A stretch of 64,000 nt of DNA, from assembly GCA_033807695.1 (NCBI GenBank), contig CM066308.1, positions 2,294,001-2,358,000 of the forward strand. Reading direction: 5' to 3'. Position numbers and translations under genes: made by a program. This document shows positions 52,262 through 64,000 of the stretch, one piece after another (position 1 is the first letter of the stretch; the number at the start of each line of letters is the position of its first letter). Origin of the DNA: Daedaleopsis sinensis. Lineage: Eukaryota; Basidiomycota; Agaricomycetes; Polyporales; Polyporaceae. Below the pieces are notes generated by a model that was not told the DNA's origin, ran no database searches, and worked only from the letters and a program-made list of their open reading frames with translations.

Positions 52262-55200
52262 ATGCCCAGCGGTGCTCACTACCCCGAGCCTGTCCAGGAG
52301 GACGATGGCCAGGTCACCCCTGGCACAACCCCGACTACTGCAACGGGTACACGGGGGCCGCTATACCGTTCCGTGAGCCACAGTTCACAGTGGTCCGTCC
52401 CGGAGACTCCCTCCCATCACTTGCAGGGCACGTCCTACTTCACACAGCGCGCTTCATCGCCTGCACCACGCCGTGTGTCTTCCGCAAACCCTGGCAGGAA
52501 CGTCTCCGCCAGCTCATCCAGGCGCAGAGGTGTCCGCAGTACCAGCGTCGCCAGTCGGGGATACGTCGAGGAGGGAGGCCGGCTCAACGAGGAGAATGAG
52601 GACGGGTTGGGGTCTGGCGATGACGACGAAGACTCGTCAGGGAACAACACCCAGCAGCCTGGCGAGGGGCAGAACGATGATGAGGATGACGAGGATCGAG
52701 AAGAGGACCCCATCACCCTCAAGGATCGCCAATCGCTCATCAACGTCGAGCACCCCTTCGGTCTGCCTATATGGAAGCCAGCGTTGTACAAGAAACAACG
52801 TTCTGTGACCAAGTACGCGGACCAGGCTCTCCATTCCGTCCCAAGTGCACAGGCGGAGCGCCATCTCTTGCCTGGCAACATCTTCTGGCTCGTCGCTTTT
52901 GGATGGTGGCTCGCGGTGACGTGCTTCATCGTTTCTGGTATTCTCTTTGTCATTCCAAAGGGCGGACGAGTCTACTCCAATCTTGTGTTCGGCCTTGGAT
53001 GGTACATTGCGTGGCCATTCGGCAAGTATGTCGAAGGTGAACTCGGTGCCCTTCCTGATGATGAAGAGCAGGGCATTCCCCCCAACTCTGCGCATTCGGA
53101 ACATTTCCCTGAAGAGACCGGCCATGGTTCATCTGCTGCTTCAAGTTCCCCGTCTGCTCAGTCAACCATCACTCCTCGAAATGCCATGCTACAAGAAGCG
53201 AGTTCAGGCTCCTGGGTACCTCCTACAGCCACTACCTCCCTGCTCGGAAGTACCAACGGCCAAGCGCGTCCTTCAGTACGTCCCGCAAGATCATACGGCG
53301 CGACAACCAACATATCGACCTACTCTCTCGATTTCTCTGTAGAGAGCAAGGCTGAAGTTTGGTTGGGCGAAGCGTGCTTCTGGCTTTTCCTCACCTCAAT
53401 CCTCGCACCCATCATCCTGCTCGCGTCCCTCATCTGCTGGTTCTTCATTTTCACTATCCCGATGGCCAGATTGAATTGGGCTCTCATCAAGCATCTATTC
53501 GCACATCCCACCTCTATCCGATTCTGTGCAGCGCCTGTTGTTCCTGTTTCCGAGGACGGTAACGAGGTGATTCAGGGTGAAGGAGGTGTAAATAGCGACG
53601 CGACTCCCGTTGCCTTCAAACATGCGAGGCTGTCCGCTGGACAAGCGGCTCCGTCTGGATCGCCAACGTCTACGGTCCTTCTGTGCACCTATAGGGCCTG
53701 GGGCTGGAAGTACTACAAGTATACAGTCGGTGGTGTCAACATCATCTTCGTCAACCTCCTTCCATTCGTCTTGTTCGCCATCCTCGACGGCCTCGTTCTC
53801 TTGAAGATGGTCGATAGGCGCGAGCACGAGGGCAAACATATCCCCGCGTTCCTCGCATTCATCACCTCTCGCGCACTCATCTTCCTGATGAGTTTGGCCA
53901 GTGTGATCCCCCTGTCGTACTTCATTGGGATGGCCGTCGCCTCTATCTCTGCACAGTCCTCCATAGGCATGGGTGCCGTTATCAACGCTACCTTCGGTTC
54001 CATCATCGAAATCATCCTCTACGGCATCGCGCTTACGCAGAGCAAGGGACACCTCGTAGAAGGTTCTATCGTCGGCAGTTTGCTCGCGGGTGTGCTTCTC
54101 ATGCCTGGTATGAGTATGGTCAGCGGTGCGTTCCGGAGGAAGGAACTCAAGTTCAACGCGAAGAGCGCGGGTGTAACCAGTATGCTGCTCATCATGGCGT
54201 TCATCGGCACTATCGCGCCTACTTTGTTCTACCAGACCTACGGTAGTGTGAGTTATTCCTTCAAATGGTCTACGTTCGGTGCTAAAAGACGTGCTTTTAG
54301 TTCGAGCTTATCTGTGATGGATGCCCCGACATCGACGGCTCATCCTTGACTAGGCCTTGGGTGTGCCAGCATTGTTACTACAAGCACCCTGACCCAGTCG
54401 ACGACCCGTTCTACCAGTCCACAGTCAAGAGTCTGATGTACTTCTGCGCGGTCGTGTTGGTCTTCGTGAGTTCTGCAATGATCGCCTTCGTTCGATGTTT
54501 CGCTAATGCCTCGTTGAAGTCTTACCTCATTGGCCTGTGGTTCTCGCTGCGCACGCATGCAACCCAAATCTGGCAGAACCCGCAGCAGCTCCTGCATCCA
54601 ATGGAGATCAACGCCCCCACTAATCGCATTTCAATCTACCACAGGCTACTTCCCGGCCACCAGAAGGACGCATTGCACCGCAAGCCGAGCATCATCACCA
54701 CCCACACCGTGGAGAGCGTGCCCCCATCTCGGAGCGAAACTCCCGTTCCCCGCGTGAACGAGCCCGTCCCCCCGACAGATGCCTCCGGCCTGCACCCGAC
54801 CGTGCCCACGCCCCTCGCCCACGCAGGGATGGCCCGTCGCATCTCGTACGCGAACCCCCCAGTGACGAACGCGACAGGCTTCACGCCTATCATGGAGAGC
54901 GTCGACCACGCGATCAAGGACACCGGCATCCAGCCCCTGCAGCTCCCGGGCCGCCTCACTACGGACGAGTTCACGCGTGCGGTCGCGGTCGCGACGGTCA
55001 GCGCGCTCAGGCACCAGCAGCACTCGCGCTCGCCTGCGCGGCTTCGCACGTCTGGTGCGGAGGATGACGGCGGTGGCCATGGCGGGCATGATGCGCCCTC
55101 GTGGAGCCGCACTACCAGTGCGAGTGTCCTTTTGGCATGCACGGCGCTGTACGCGATCATTGCTGGTTAGTCTTGCGGCGTGGTGCATATGGGAACGATG

Positions 55201-55859
55201 GCGTTGTGCTGACCGCAGATGGCCACAGAAATCTTGGTCGACGTCGTTGATGTCGTGCTGGAAGGCTCCGGGATCGACGAGAAGTTCCTCGGAGTGACGC
55301 TCTTCGCGCTTGTGCCGAACACCACCGAGTTCATGAACGCGATTTCGTTCGCGCTGAATGGCAACATCGCTCTCAGGTATGTCGCTCGTTTGGGCTGTGG
55401 TACGCATACAATGCCTAACTGACGCGTTTTGTCGCGCAGTATGGAAATCGGTTCTGCGTATGCTCTGCAGGTCTGTTTGCTCCAGATCCCGGCGATGGTT
55501 GCCTTTTCCGCCTGGTACGCTCCCGAGAAGATGGGCTCTGTCGCTGAGACTTTCACGTAAGCCATCTGCCTCGTCTCGATAATTGTGCGAGTGTACGGTG
55601 TGCTGATTCTGACAACAGGCTCATTTTCCCTCGCTGGGACATCATCGCGATCATCCTTTCCGTCTTCCTCATGACGTACACCTACATCGAGGCGAAGAGT
55701 AACTACCACCGTGGCAGCATCCTCATCCTCAGCTATATGGTGTTGCTCTCAGGCTTCTACTACGCGCCGAACCGCTCGGACGAAGACGAGATGCTCGGCT
55801 ACCTCGGCCCACTCGCCCAATCGGTCAACAAGATCGCCTCGGTCTTCGCCCTCCACTGA
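52262..55859 (+). CDS. VNX1: Vacuolar cation/H+ exchanger, VNX1/CAX family
   Basis: Five exons close in phase: 52262-54247, 54301-55165, 55229-55376, 55440-55556 and 55619-55859; 1118 residues. A long cytosolic N-terminus with Ser-rich and acidic [11 protein letters not shown] parts precedes the membrane domain. The first cation-binding (c-1) repeat holds [18 protein letters not shown] and the second (c-2) [22 protein letters not shown], both typical of CAX exchangers and closest to the VNX1 type. About a dozen hydrophobic segments are visible, with a large Ser/Pro-rich loop between the halves. CDGCPD and CQHCYYKH flank the first junction and may form a metal-binding loop. Yeast Vnx1 exchanges Na+ or K+ for H+ at the vacuole; Ca2+ transport is also possible for this group. 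Confidence 0.88.
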
Positions 55860-56651
55860 GGTGCTACCGCCCAATACCCCGGACCTTATACCTTGGTTTC
55901 GAGCTATTCACTCGTCTTCTAGGTCTTCCTAGTCATTATACGTAACGTCTTGCAAGTTGCCTCGCTGAGCAGCGATCTCTCCCCTCGATCGAAGACTCGC
56001 TGATGACTGACTATTCTCGTGAAGCTCGCGCTCTGTCTCGCACATACATATACATAGCTATGATGTCATGTCTACTAGTTATCCCCAGCAATCCCGAGCT
56101 CGAATGGACGATTCTTCACAGTGGTCTGCGTATCCTCCTGCCAGTGCTACGTAGTGCCCTCCATGTATCTGAATATCATGCTTTTGAAGCCCTGGCGGTC
56201 CTGGCGTGATCGTAGCCTCGGATGCCCAGGCGCCGCAGCGTTGTGCAGGTGAGTAAGAATTATGCAAGTAGGTATACTGCCGAGCAGATATGACGAGTTG
56301 TGTCGGACATTCATGCAGCGATCAGGTGTTGGTCCACTTCATGTATCGCACTGGGATCAAATTCACGTAGGATTTTATCTCGCCATCATACACATCACAA
56401 ATCCTATTATTGAAACCTGCATACATACATGTACCCGTAGATATCGACTACATCAGCATCAATCAGATCCTTCAACTCGATTTGTGTCCTCGACACCGGT
56501 AACGAATCTAATGATGGGACACACCGAGGGTGACGCGATAGTTCTAGCGTGGTTGAAAGCTGAGCACCGTCTGACATTGGTTCTGCTAGTGTAACACAAA
56601 ACTCGTTGCTGGCAATCGACGATTGATATCGAATTTACACATTGATTCGAG
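55860..56651. other. Intergenic between convergent genes
   Basis: 3' flanks of the exchanger and the P450. ORFs at 56003-56209 and 56262-56594 lack domains. No gene is supported. Confidence 0.5.
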
Positions 56652-59035
56652 CTACTCCTGAGCGTAGGGACGTATGAGCATAGGGAGCTGTGTTCCCTTC
56701 TCGGGCTCACTAGCTAAAGCCGGCCTCTGGAGAAATGTACCTGCCGGCCGCAGATCATCCCTAGGAACGGCGAGCTCGAACTCGAACGCTCGCAGTAGGG
56801 TGAATATGATGACTTTCATTCTGTGTAGTATTGTAGTCAGTTCTGTGAATGACATGGCATCCAAAACGAAGTACGAACTCCGTGACAGCAAATCGATACC
56901 CGATACAGCCCCGTGCACCACCAAGGAAAGACAGCATTTGCCCCCAAACGCCAGGAACCCTCGATATGGCCTCTGGTGGGTGCTCCCAGCGTTCAGGTCT
57001 GTCGAGAGAAAAGTCGTTCAATCTTCGGGTAATAAGATCCCAAGACAACTTTCACTTACTTGAAGTCGAGTGCATCGTCACCCCAAAGTTCTTTAGATTG
57101 ATTCAAGCCCACGATGGGCATGATCACTTTGTGACCTTTCGCAATTCTAAGGCGAGAAGGTGGCTCAGTTTGCTTTTGATTTGAGATGACGAGAGTGAAC
57201 GTACCGGATCTCGTGCTGAACATTACCATTTCGATCTACAAACGGCTTACTGACGGGAAGCACGTCGTCTTGAATGGCCACACGCAAGCTCGTCGTTACA
57301 GGGGCGTAGATACGCAAAGTCTCTCGGATGACAGCGTCGAGGTACGGCAATTCTGCAAGCTCCTCCATTGAGGGACTTCCTGATGAAGTCGACAGAAGCT
57401 CATCGCGAAGTTTGCGCTGAGTTTGCGGATTCTGGGACAAGGCATAAAGACACCAAGCAGCGGCTGTGTTGGTCGTCTCATGTCCTGCAGCGAGTAGACT
57501 AGAAAACGGCTTTAGTAAATACAGACAGATGCGCAAGTCCAGAGCACAGAACGTACCTCCCGATCTCTGTGATAATATAATCCCGAATCCCCGGTAAGCG
57601 TCTCCGTACCCCGCACAAATACATAACCACGTACGAGCTAAGACCTCATCATCTGACAGACGTTGGTCGTCGGGAACATCTGTCGCGAGGTTTGCCTTCA
57701 TGAGGAGAGTCAGAATGTCACGCCCGACAATATCTTTCTTCTCCATTGAGGATGAAGATTCGTTCAAGATGCCTTTCTTCCTTTCCTGTATGAGCTGCAT
57801 GCCGATACGCCGCGCGATGACCTGTCCCTCTTTGACCTTTCGCACACGTTCATCTGGCTTTGGAGGTTTCTATATCTTATACACTCCATTCAAGGTGATA
57901 ATGCGCACTCACGAAGATGTTCAGCATAGGGAACATGTCCATGACAACACGTAATATGGACATATTCGGAGGGCGCTTGAAAATCTGCTGGAAAGCCCTG
58001 TTCAGCTCGTTCGGCTCTCCTCCAGGATTTAGAGCGTTGAACTGGTAGTTGAATCCTGCCCAATAAGCTACTCAGAAAGCGAACCATCGAAGCTGATACG
58101 TGCACCGCGTACCTGTTAGACCAATGATGTCCAGCGTGAGACCTCGCAGGCCGTCCATCACATTCGTGCGGAGAGGGCCACCACATTCAACTATTTGAGT
58201 CATCCAGAGCTCTCGCAGCTGAAAGAGATGTTGGGGTAGGAAGAATCATAATCGAGCAACAGCGACTCACCTCAGCAGCCTTCTCGAGGAACACCTCATT
58301 GAACTCGCGGATTTGAGCAGGGCCAAATGCGGGACTCTGGTTTACACCGGGTCACCCATGGCAGAGACCTGAGAGACCTAGTACGACATACCAAGACCCG
58401 TCTCTGGCATTACGCCCATATTCAGCGTGGGGATCATAGAAAACGAGCCTGTCAACATACCTGTCTTCGGTGTACATCACCTGACACAAACATAAGACGG
58501 TCAGTCATGGTAAATTTGGAGGATGTTGTAGTCCAAGTCCACCTTCTGCTATGATTATACCTACGCCGAACAAGAGCACGTCAACGATTATAAGGATCGT
58601 AATACACAGCATGAACTGACTATTGCCTATCAGTCGAGCAGTTGTTCTGCGTCCCTCCATAGGTTTCTCGTAATTGTACGAGTGTGACAGAATATAGCTA
58701 ACTGTCTGTGGATCAATCGTCCACAACGTAGGAGTCTGGTAAGGTCAGTACCTCAACGTCTGTCAGAACTTGAACGAGAAATACTGGGAGCGTACGTGCA
58801 AGAACCAGCGAATAAGACAATTTGGGCCATACTTCTGGGCCCAGTCGTGCATCATGGAGTTGTTATTGACGTTGCTGATCTGCTTGAAATTCCCATACAG
58901 TAGGCTCGGGCTAGGAGGTCCGGGCAACAGCGTCAAGGGAGAGAGGTGGACAGGCGCGAGGTATCGCCAAGAGGCCCACAACACAGTGGTCACCCCGCCT
59001 ACGCAGATAGTGACAATAACTGTTGTATCTAACAT
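56652..59035 (-). CDS. Cytochrome P450 monooxygenase
   Basis: Thirteen exons fit in phase: 59035-58796, 58735-58621, 58560-58543, 58480-58461, 58336-58271, 58218-58113, 58055-57913, 57869-57635, 57566-57557, 57498-57205, 57146-57060, 56998-56879 and 56820-56652; 540 residues. An N-terminal membrane anchor is followed by [17 protein letters not shown]-helix AAGHETTN (residues 322-328), ExxR ETLR (377-380), PERW, and the heme motif [10 protein letters not shown] with Cys at about 476 are all present. Three exons are only 18, 20 and 10 nt long. In the C-helix region the chain reads GDVHRRQ then SPAFGPAQ; the RRxxNPAF stretch usual in basidiomycete P450s is shortened, so a missed mini-exon or a small deletion is possible there. 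Substrate unknown. Confidence 0.85.
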
Positions 59036-59460
59036 GGGAGATGCTCTACCAGCTGTGGTGCGAAGGGTGCGTACAGAGTATGGGAGGAGGAGCAAAGACG
59101 ATGCACAAGACAGAGCATGTGCAACCCCCAGGGATCTCTGGGGCGCTGCGGCGCGGGTGCTGGGAACAGGGACGACGTTCAACGTCAACTTGAGCACTCT
59201 TCCTCCATCGGCCGCCTGCGCCGCCTCAACGTCTTCATCCTGGATCCCATCGTTCGGCGAAACGCTGAGAATGCGAAGCCCTGAACCGCATGACTCGGAG
59301 ACGCACATGTACGTAGATTCATCATGGATCACGCGTTGTGTTACATCTGTGACGGGTCGCGTCTGGCCGGCGTCACCCAGCCTCGACGCGTCGTTTCGCG
59401 CCTCCTCTAGGTCGTTTCTTGACTATCGCCACCTTGAACGTTTCTCTGTCAGTCATCGAC
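59036..59460. promoter_or_regulatory. Divergent intergenic region, P450 / histone-fold gene
   Basis: 425 bp between two start codons on opposite strands. No TATA box stands out. ORFs that cross it are compositional. Confidence 0.45.
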
Positions 59461-60236
59461 ATGTCTCGACCTGCTTCGCCACTACCAGAGCCCGAGCTCC
59501 CAGAGTCAATGGACACCGATGCCTCTACACAGGCAGAACAACCAACGGAGCAATTGCCGGAGACGAAGCCAAAACAAGCGAGGAAACCGAAAGCTCCAGA
59601 GACCTTGACCCGGGAATCAGGGAAATCATTGCTACCACACGCAAGGGTCCAGAGGATACTGAAGGCGGATAAGGTGCTCTTCACGCTGGTGTTCACATAG
59701 ACGATTTTAGAGCGATTCGTTGAGCACCCCTACAGGAGCTCATCATGGTACAACGAGAGGCCTCCTTCCTGATATCACGCGCAACGGAGGATTTCATACA
59801 GCGAATAGCAGAAGCTGCGCAACGAGTGGCGGAGAGGGAAAGGAGGGCAACAGTGCAGGGCAAAGACCTTGGTGAGTTACACTTCCGGGATATATATGTC
59901 TTGCGGGTGGCCCCAACGTCGTCGCAGTTTCTGCGGTCCGCCGAGCGGAAGAGTTCGCTTTCTTGGAAGGTATGTCGCTCTTCTCTTTGCCGAAACTCAA
60001 CCAATGCAGACCTGGCGATAGAACTACTGCCGTATATGGAGCCTGAGCCCCCAGCACCGGGTCGCCGCAAGCCTCGAGCCGAACAGGAGGGAGGCAAGGG
60101 AAAGGGAAAGAACACTCTCCTCGACCAGTTTGTCAAGAGGACGGGGGAGTCTCAGGAAGACGAGGGTCCCGCGATGAAGATCGTGATGAACGAGGATGGG
60201 ACGATGTCGATGGCTCCAGCAGACGTTCCGCCATGA
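59461..60236 (+). CDS. Histone-fold protein, DPB3/POLE4/CHRAC type
   Basis: Four exons: 59461-59673, 59736-59871, 59928-59969 and 60010-60236; 205 residues. An acidic, Pro-rich N-terminus precedes the histone fold: SLLPHARVQRILKADKEL (helix 1), REASFLISRATEDFIQRIAE (helix 2), RRATVQGKDL and VRRAEEFAFLE (helix 3). LPHARVQRILKAD is typical of the NF-YC/DRAP1/CHRAC-like group whose members pair with an NF-YB-like partner. The short size and charged C-terminal tail (LLDQFVKR...) fit the DNA polymerase epsilon Dpb3 or chromatin-remodelling CHRAC subunit better than NF-YC. Which of the two cannot be settled by eye. Confidence 0.83.
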
Positions 60237-61829
60237 CATCAGTGACAAGTCGAGATCGTTCCTATGTCCAGTGTTGATCCGTCGCTCATGTGTACAATAG
60301 TAAGTCTAGAGTTATCTTACGCACCGGGTCATAACTGACTCCGCTCTATTGAGGTCTCAGATCTCAGAGAGCATACTAGAGCATACCAGAGCATACCTTA
60401 CATGGACGCTCATGGACGTTCATAGGTTGGATCAAGAGCCAAGTCGCGAGTAACCCGTTGTCTCTAGTTGTCTCCCCGCAAACTCAGCAGCACACGCAGA
60501 TTGACGCTGTGAGAACTTGTTACAGACTGACATAGCAAACCTCTGCGTGGTAAATGTACTCTTACAGCTTGATACTGCACAGACTCGTCGAGAGGCCGTA
60601 TCTCTCCGAACTCGAGAAGACTCGGCCCTCGGGCTCCCTCGGGACGAATGCCTGAACGTTTGAACCTTGCGTAATTGGATCTTAGGTAACTCGGATTCGA
60701 ATGTGATCTGCATTTTGACTTTCCTATAGGGCCTCTATGTAGACTGCCTAGGCTAGACGCAGCCCTCACTTGCTCCCTGCGACTCGGCGAAATTCCTGCA
60801 TGTGAGTCGCGCGCCCACAGGTATTGTTGATGCCTGTTCACTAACGTAGCTTGTATCAGGATGCTAGTATGCAGAATGGGAGACATAGTAAGAACTCGCG
60901 CGCCGCTAGTCTGGTGGAAGTATTAGTGTGGAATATTAATGGTCGGGCCAAACGTTTTCCACACACTTCTGAACGACACGCTATACTCATGAGCGCTGAG
61001 CCACAGAAGCCCAGGTACCTCCCTGTACCTGCCTCGCGAACGCCATTCATCAATGTGGCTGCAATGTCATTAATGGCCTGGACTCTTGAGCCTGGATGTT
61101 ATCTAGCCACATGCCAGGCGGACCGCGGTGCTTACGACGACGCCTCCCTCGTCAAACTCTCCGTTTGTATCACGGACCAGCTTGACATCCCTCTGTTCAC
61201 AGCCACGTTAATCCTCGAAGATTTCTCTGGCATCGTGTCAACGTCTCTGGCATCGTGTCAACGTCTCTGGCATCGTGTCAACGTCTATAGGCATTACATC
61301 ACATATTCATACTACTCACTGCGCAGCCTGTACTTATAATATCCATTGCCGGGCGATCGCGGAAGCCAGTACACACTACTAACACAGACTAACACCCATT
61401 AAAAGCCGGGGTCTCACTTTTTGCCCTGGTTTTCCTCGTTTCGACTTTTGATGATGGCGTATCTCAACCCCAGATGCGGCATGTGCCATCACCCCAGACG
61501 ACCCCTGGCCACCCCAAGTTCCCCAACTTAAGCAGAGGTTCCAACCTGGATCGGACCACCCATCACCCTATGACCTCTTCCCGGTCTCATCGGGATCGTT
61601 TGGGAAGGGTTTCCGTAACGGAAGGACTAGCGCGCTCACATTGACCAATCCTGTGGTACTTAGTCCACACTAACACAGGCTCCACCACCCTGGGGCCCCG
61701 CACAGTTTGGGTTTGCACTGTGACTATATATTCCCTGCCGGGCTCCACTAGACGTTTTTCTTCTTACAAGCCCTCTCCTCCTGACCCTACTGCCCTCGTC
61801 CGACCCCGCGAACTCGATGGACCCAGGTC
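60237..61829. other. Intergenic, 1.6 kb, with small tandem repeats
   Basis: Contains a partial repeat of AGAGCATAC units near 60367-60402 and a 3x20-bp tandem repeat at 61224. A TATATA string at about 61722 and a following CT-rich leader probably belong to the DUF6533 gene. The ORF at 60851-61339 runs through the tandem repeat and has no domain. Confidence 0.5.
61224..61283 (+). repeat. Tandem repeat, three 20-bp units
   Basis: Three identical copies of TCTCTGGCATCGTGTCAACG, followed by a broken fourth (TCTATAGG). Confidence 0.9.
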
Positions 61830-63715
61830 ATGATCGCGTCGAATGAGAGAGAACAGGCCATTCGTGAACAGACGCAGCTGTGCGTGACCATCTATCTACC
61901 ATGACTTTCAGCCACGTAGACTGATTCCTGTCCCTGCAGGCTAATAACATGCGTGAGTAGTCCGCCCTGAGCAGATGCGATCGTGTATACGACCTCACTG
62001 TTGGGCGCATCTGCAGTATGTTGGCATAGCCAGCTTCACTATCCTCGTCTGGGACCACCTGATCTCTCTCGAAGATGAGATCAAGTACATCTGGAAGAAG
62101 AAGAAGGGCCCTCGTGCGTCTGTCTATCCCTGACACTATTTTTGCGGTTGTATTCACGATTCGCTACCTTCAGTCATCTGGCTATTCTTCATCGTACGTG
62201 CTGTTGTCTCAAGGCATTAGTCGTCCGTACTCAACTTGCACAGAACCGATATTTGACGCCATTATCATTCATCGTCAACTTGATCGGTGAGGAAGTCGTT
62301 TCTCGCGACGGTCGCCGCATGTGTTTAGACCGCTCTTCCACAGCATATTTCTCCAACGTTTTTGATACGGATGTGAGCTCCTATTTCACCGCCCAAATGC
62401 GATTGCTCATGTTTCTTCTCATGCAGACGTTAGTTCATGGACATGTCTCAGCAATGGGAGGGTGGAGACTGACAAGGGCACAGATGTCGACATTTCGTAC
62501 GTTTTGAAGGAAGCATGACGGTGATCGGAATCAACACGACGGCGTTGATGATGCTGCTCCGTATCTATGCGATGTACGACAACCAGCCGTACATCGTCAC
62601 CGCCGTTGCGACCGTATTCGCGGTCGAGTTCGGTACGAACGCTTGGCTTCTCACGAACGGAACGCGTGCGTCTTATTATCGCATTCGATCGAATCAATGC
62701 CCTTGCTTACCTGGTTTTCACCACGCAGCCGTCGCACATTCCGCATATTTTCATGGTGAGTCGCCATGATACTGCACATCGCTGAGACTCAAACCCTGAC
62801 GTTCAGGGAAAGCATGCACGATGATTTTCGATCCGGACCAAGTGTACGTCCTCGCTGTTGACCAAGCCCGCCATCTCCCCCCTGACGATTCAACGACTGC
62901 AGGAAAGGCTGGCTTGCGGCCGCCTCAGCATGGCTCCCTCTTTTGTACGACACAATCGTTCTGGCGCTCACAGTGCGACGCACCTTCTCCGAAGTCAAGC
63001 ACCCGTCTGTCAGCCGAACAATGCGAATCCTGCTCAAGGAGGGTATATTATATTACAGGTTCGTAATCGGTTGTCCCTGCCTTCGCTTACGAGCAGCTCG
63101 ACGCTCACCGCCGACCATCTCCAGTGTTATATTCTCCATCACACTCGTTCTCACTCTAATGATCGTGTTTGCGCCCGACGGACTCAAGAATGCCACTGCA
63201 CAGTGAGTACTCCCTGTCTCCTGTGCTCATGCACCACGCTGACGCGAGTATCCAGGACCGAGTACCTGTAGGCTCCTGCTACGCTATCCGTCCGAGCCCC
63301 GCTGACCCCGTCACCCAGCCTTACCGTCGCCATGATGTCCCGAATCACGCTGCATCTGAAGAAAGAGGCGCACCGCGTCCCCGATCCACTCAACTCCCTC
63401 TCCACCTTCGCCCTGAACACCTCCATGATCCGCTCGCGCGGCTACAGCCACATCAGCTTCACGCGCAGGGCGCGGGGCACCGCACCCACGTCGCCCCTCG
63501 CGATCACCGTGCAGGAGTGGTCTGGGGTGTTCGACGACAGCGGGTGCGAGCTGGCGAGCCCGGTGCAGGTGCCGAAGCAGAGCCATCCGCCGAGTCGGCC
63601 GCGCACGAAAAGGGACTCGAGGGAGGCGCATGAGGAGGAGTGGTACGAGTTCTCGGACGTCGCGGGGCCGGGGCCGCACACGGAGCTTCAGTCGGATATT
63701 GGGCGGGCCGCGTAA
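61830..63715 (+). CDS. DUF6533-domain multi-pass membrane protein
   Basis: Start MIASNEREQAIREQTQ. The first exons are 61830-61879, 61940-61952 (13 nt), 62017-62113, 62174-62193 (20 nt), 62244-62286 and 62344-62372. They give YVGIASFTILVWDHLISLEDEIKYIWKKKKGP and NRYLTPLSFIVNLI, the DUF6533 hallmark (WDH, acidic turn, W-K). Later exons, placed approximately, give CRHFVRFEGSMTVIGINT, LRIYAMYDNQPYIVTAVA, ACTMIFDPDQ, LPLLYDTIVLALTVRR, MRILLKEGILYY, LVLTLMIVFAPDG and a cytosolic tail from about 63320 to the stop at 63713. Seven hydrophobic segments are likely. The family is widespread in Agaricomycetes and has no known function. Junctions at 62373-62483 and 62665-62900 are uncertain. Confidence 0.75.
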
Positions 63716-64000
63716 CTTGGTTTGTGTTTTTGACATGTGTTTGGGGGTGCGGCCCGTGCTTGGCTATGTGGACACTGGACGTCGACGATCGTGTACGTAG
63801 TTGCTCTCGACCGCTGTTGTAGCATGGTTCATTCAACATTGTATTGTAGTAGTATCATCGTCAGTACTAGTAGGAGGACTCACTCGGATGCCAGTGTCGG
63901 TTACCCGCTCGAGCTTCGCCTCGAGTAGCTAATTTATTATATATATCATTCTGTTCGCTTCTCTGCCATGGCTATAGCTACGCCGAATCTCTCAGCCCAT

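Noticed and set aside
56652..59035. P450 as a pseudogene
   Set aside because: It first looked broken at 58350-58560, but a path with micro-exons keeps the frame from start to stop and retains all catalytic motifs.
61224..61283. CRISPR-like array
   Set aside because: The three 20-bp units are directly adjacent with no spacers, in a eukaryotic genome.
60851..61339. 162-codon ORF running through the 20-bp tandem repeat
   Set aside because: It lacks a domain, and its end is made of the repeat read in successive frames.

Overview
The window looks like nuclear DNA of an agaricomycete basidiomycete, probably a wood or litter decayer. Genes carry many short GT-AG introns of about 50-70 nt, tiny exons occur, and typical basidiomycete families are present: DUF6533 and DUF6534 membrane proteins, a Kre9/Knh1-like secreted protein, ERG24, and an expanded set of etherase-type glutathione transferases (GSTs). 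I found no bacterial genes, CRISPR array, rRNA or convincing tRNA. Exon models are hand-built from splice sites and reading phase. They close in frame for most genes and are less certain where stated.

Layout. Positions 0.7-6 kb: a brain-protein-I3-like gene, a decayed second copy of it, and a DUF6534 protein. Positions 6.5-21 kb are housekeeping: a YEATS-domain protein divergent from FEN1, NOP12 convergent with FEN1, a small secreted Kre9-like protein, a Kip2/CENP-E-like kinesin. Positions 21-28.8 kb: a GNAT acetyltransferase, two GSTs, a UDP-glycosyltransferase, palindromic short repeats and a GST relic. Positions 29-33.6 kb: a serine-rich protein of unknown function and C-14 sterol reductase. 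Positions 34-52 kb: five forward-strand GST loci. The fourth of these is split by a 10.8-kb LTR retrotransposon. Positions 52-64 kb: a VNX1/CAX-type exchanger, a 13-exon P450, a DPB3/CHRAC-type histone-fold protein and a DUF6533 protein.

The GSTs (six with intact frames, one interrupted, one relic), the glycosyltransferase and the P450 together resemble a detoxification region (phase I, II and conjugation), with local tandem duplication still visible in coding and flanking DNA.

The most unusual object is the retrotransposon (38751-49580), a Ty3/gypsy chromovirus with LTRs that read as identical. Three features stand out. (1) Gag-protease and pol lie in one frame separated by a single UAG, directly followed by a predicted H-type pseudoknot, the arrangement of a readthrough recoding signal. 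(2) A third long ORF of about 900 codons sits in the env position but has no membrane segments; it has polyQ, coiled-coil and SR/RD-rich parts and a novel C-terminal region. (3) LTRs and all ORFs are tiled by short perfect hairpins, including at least five with 10-bp stems, far more than chance.
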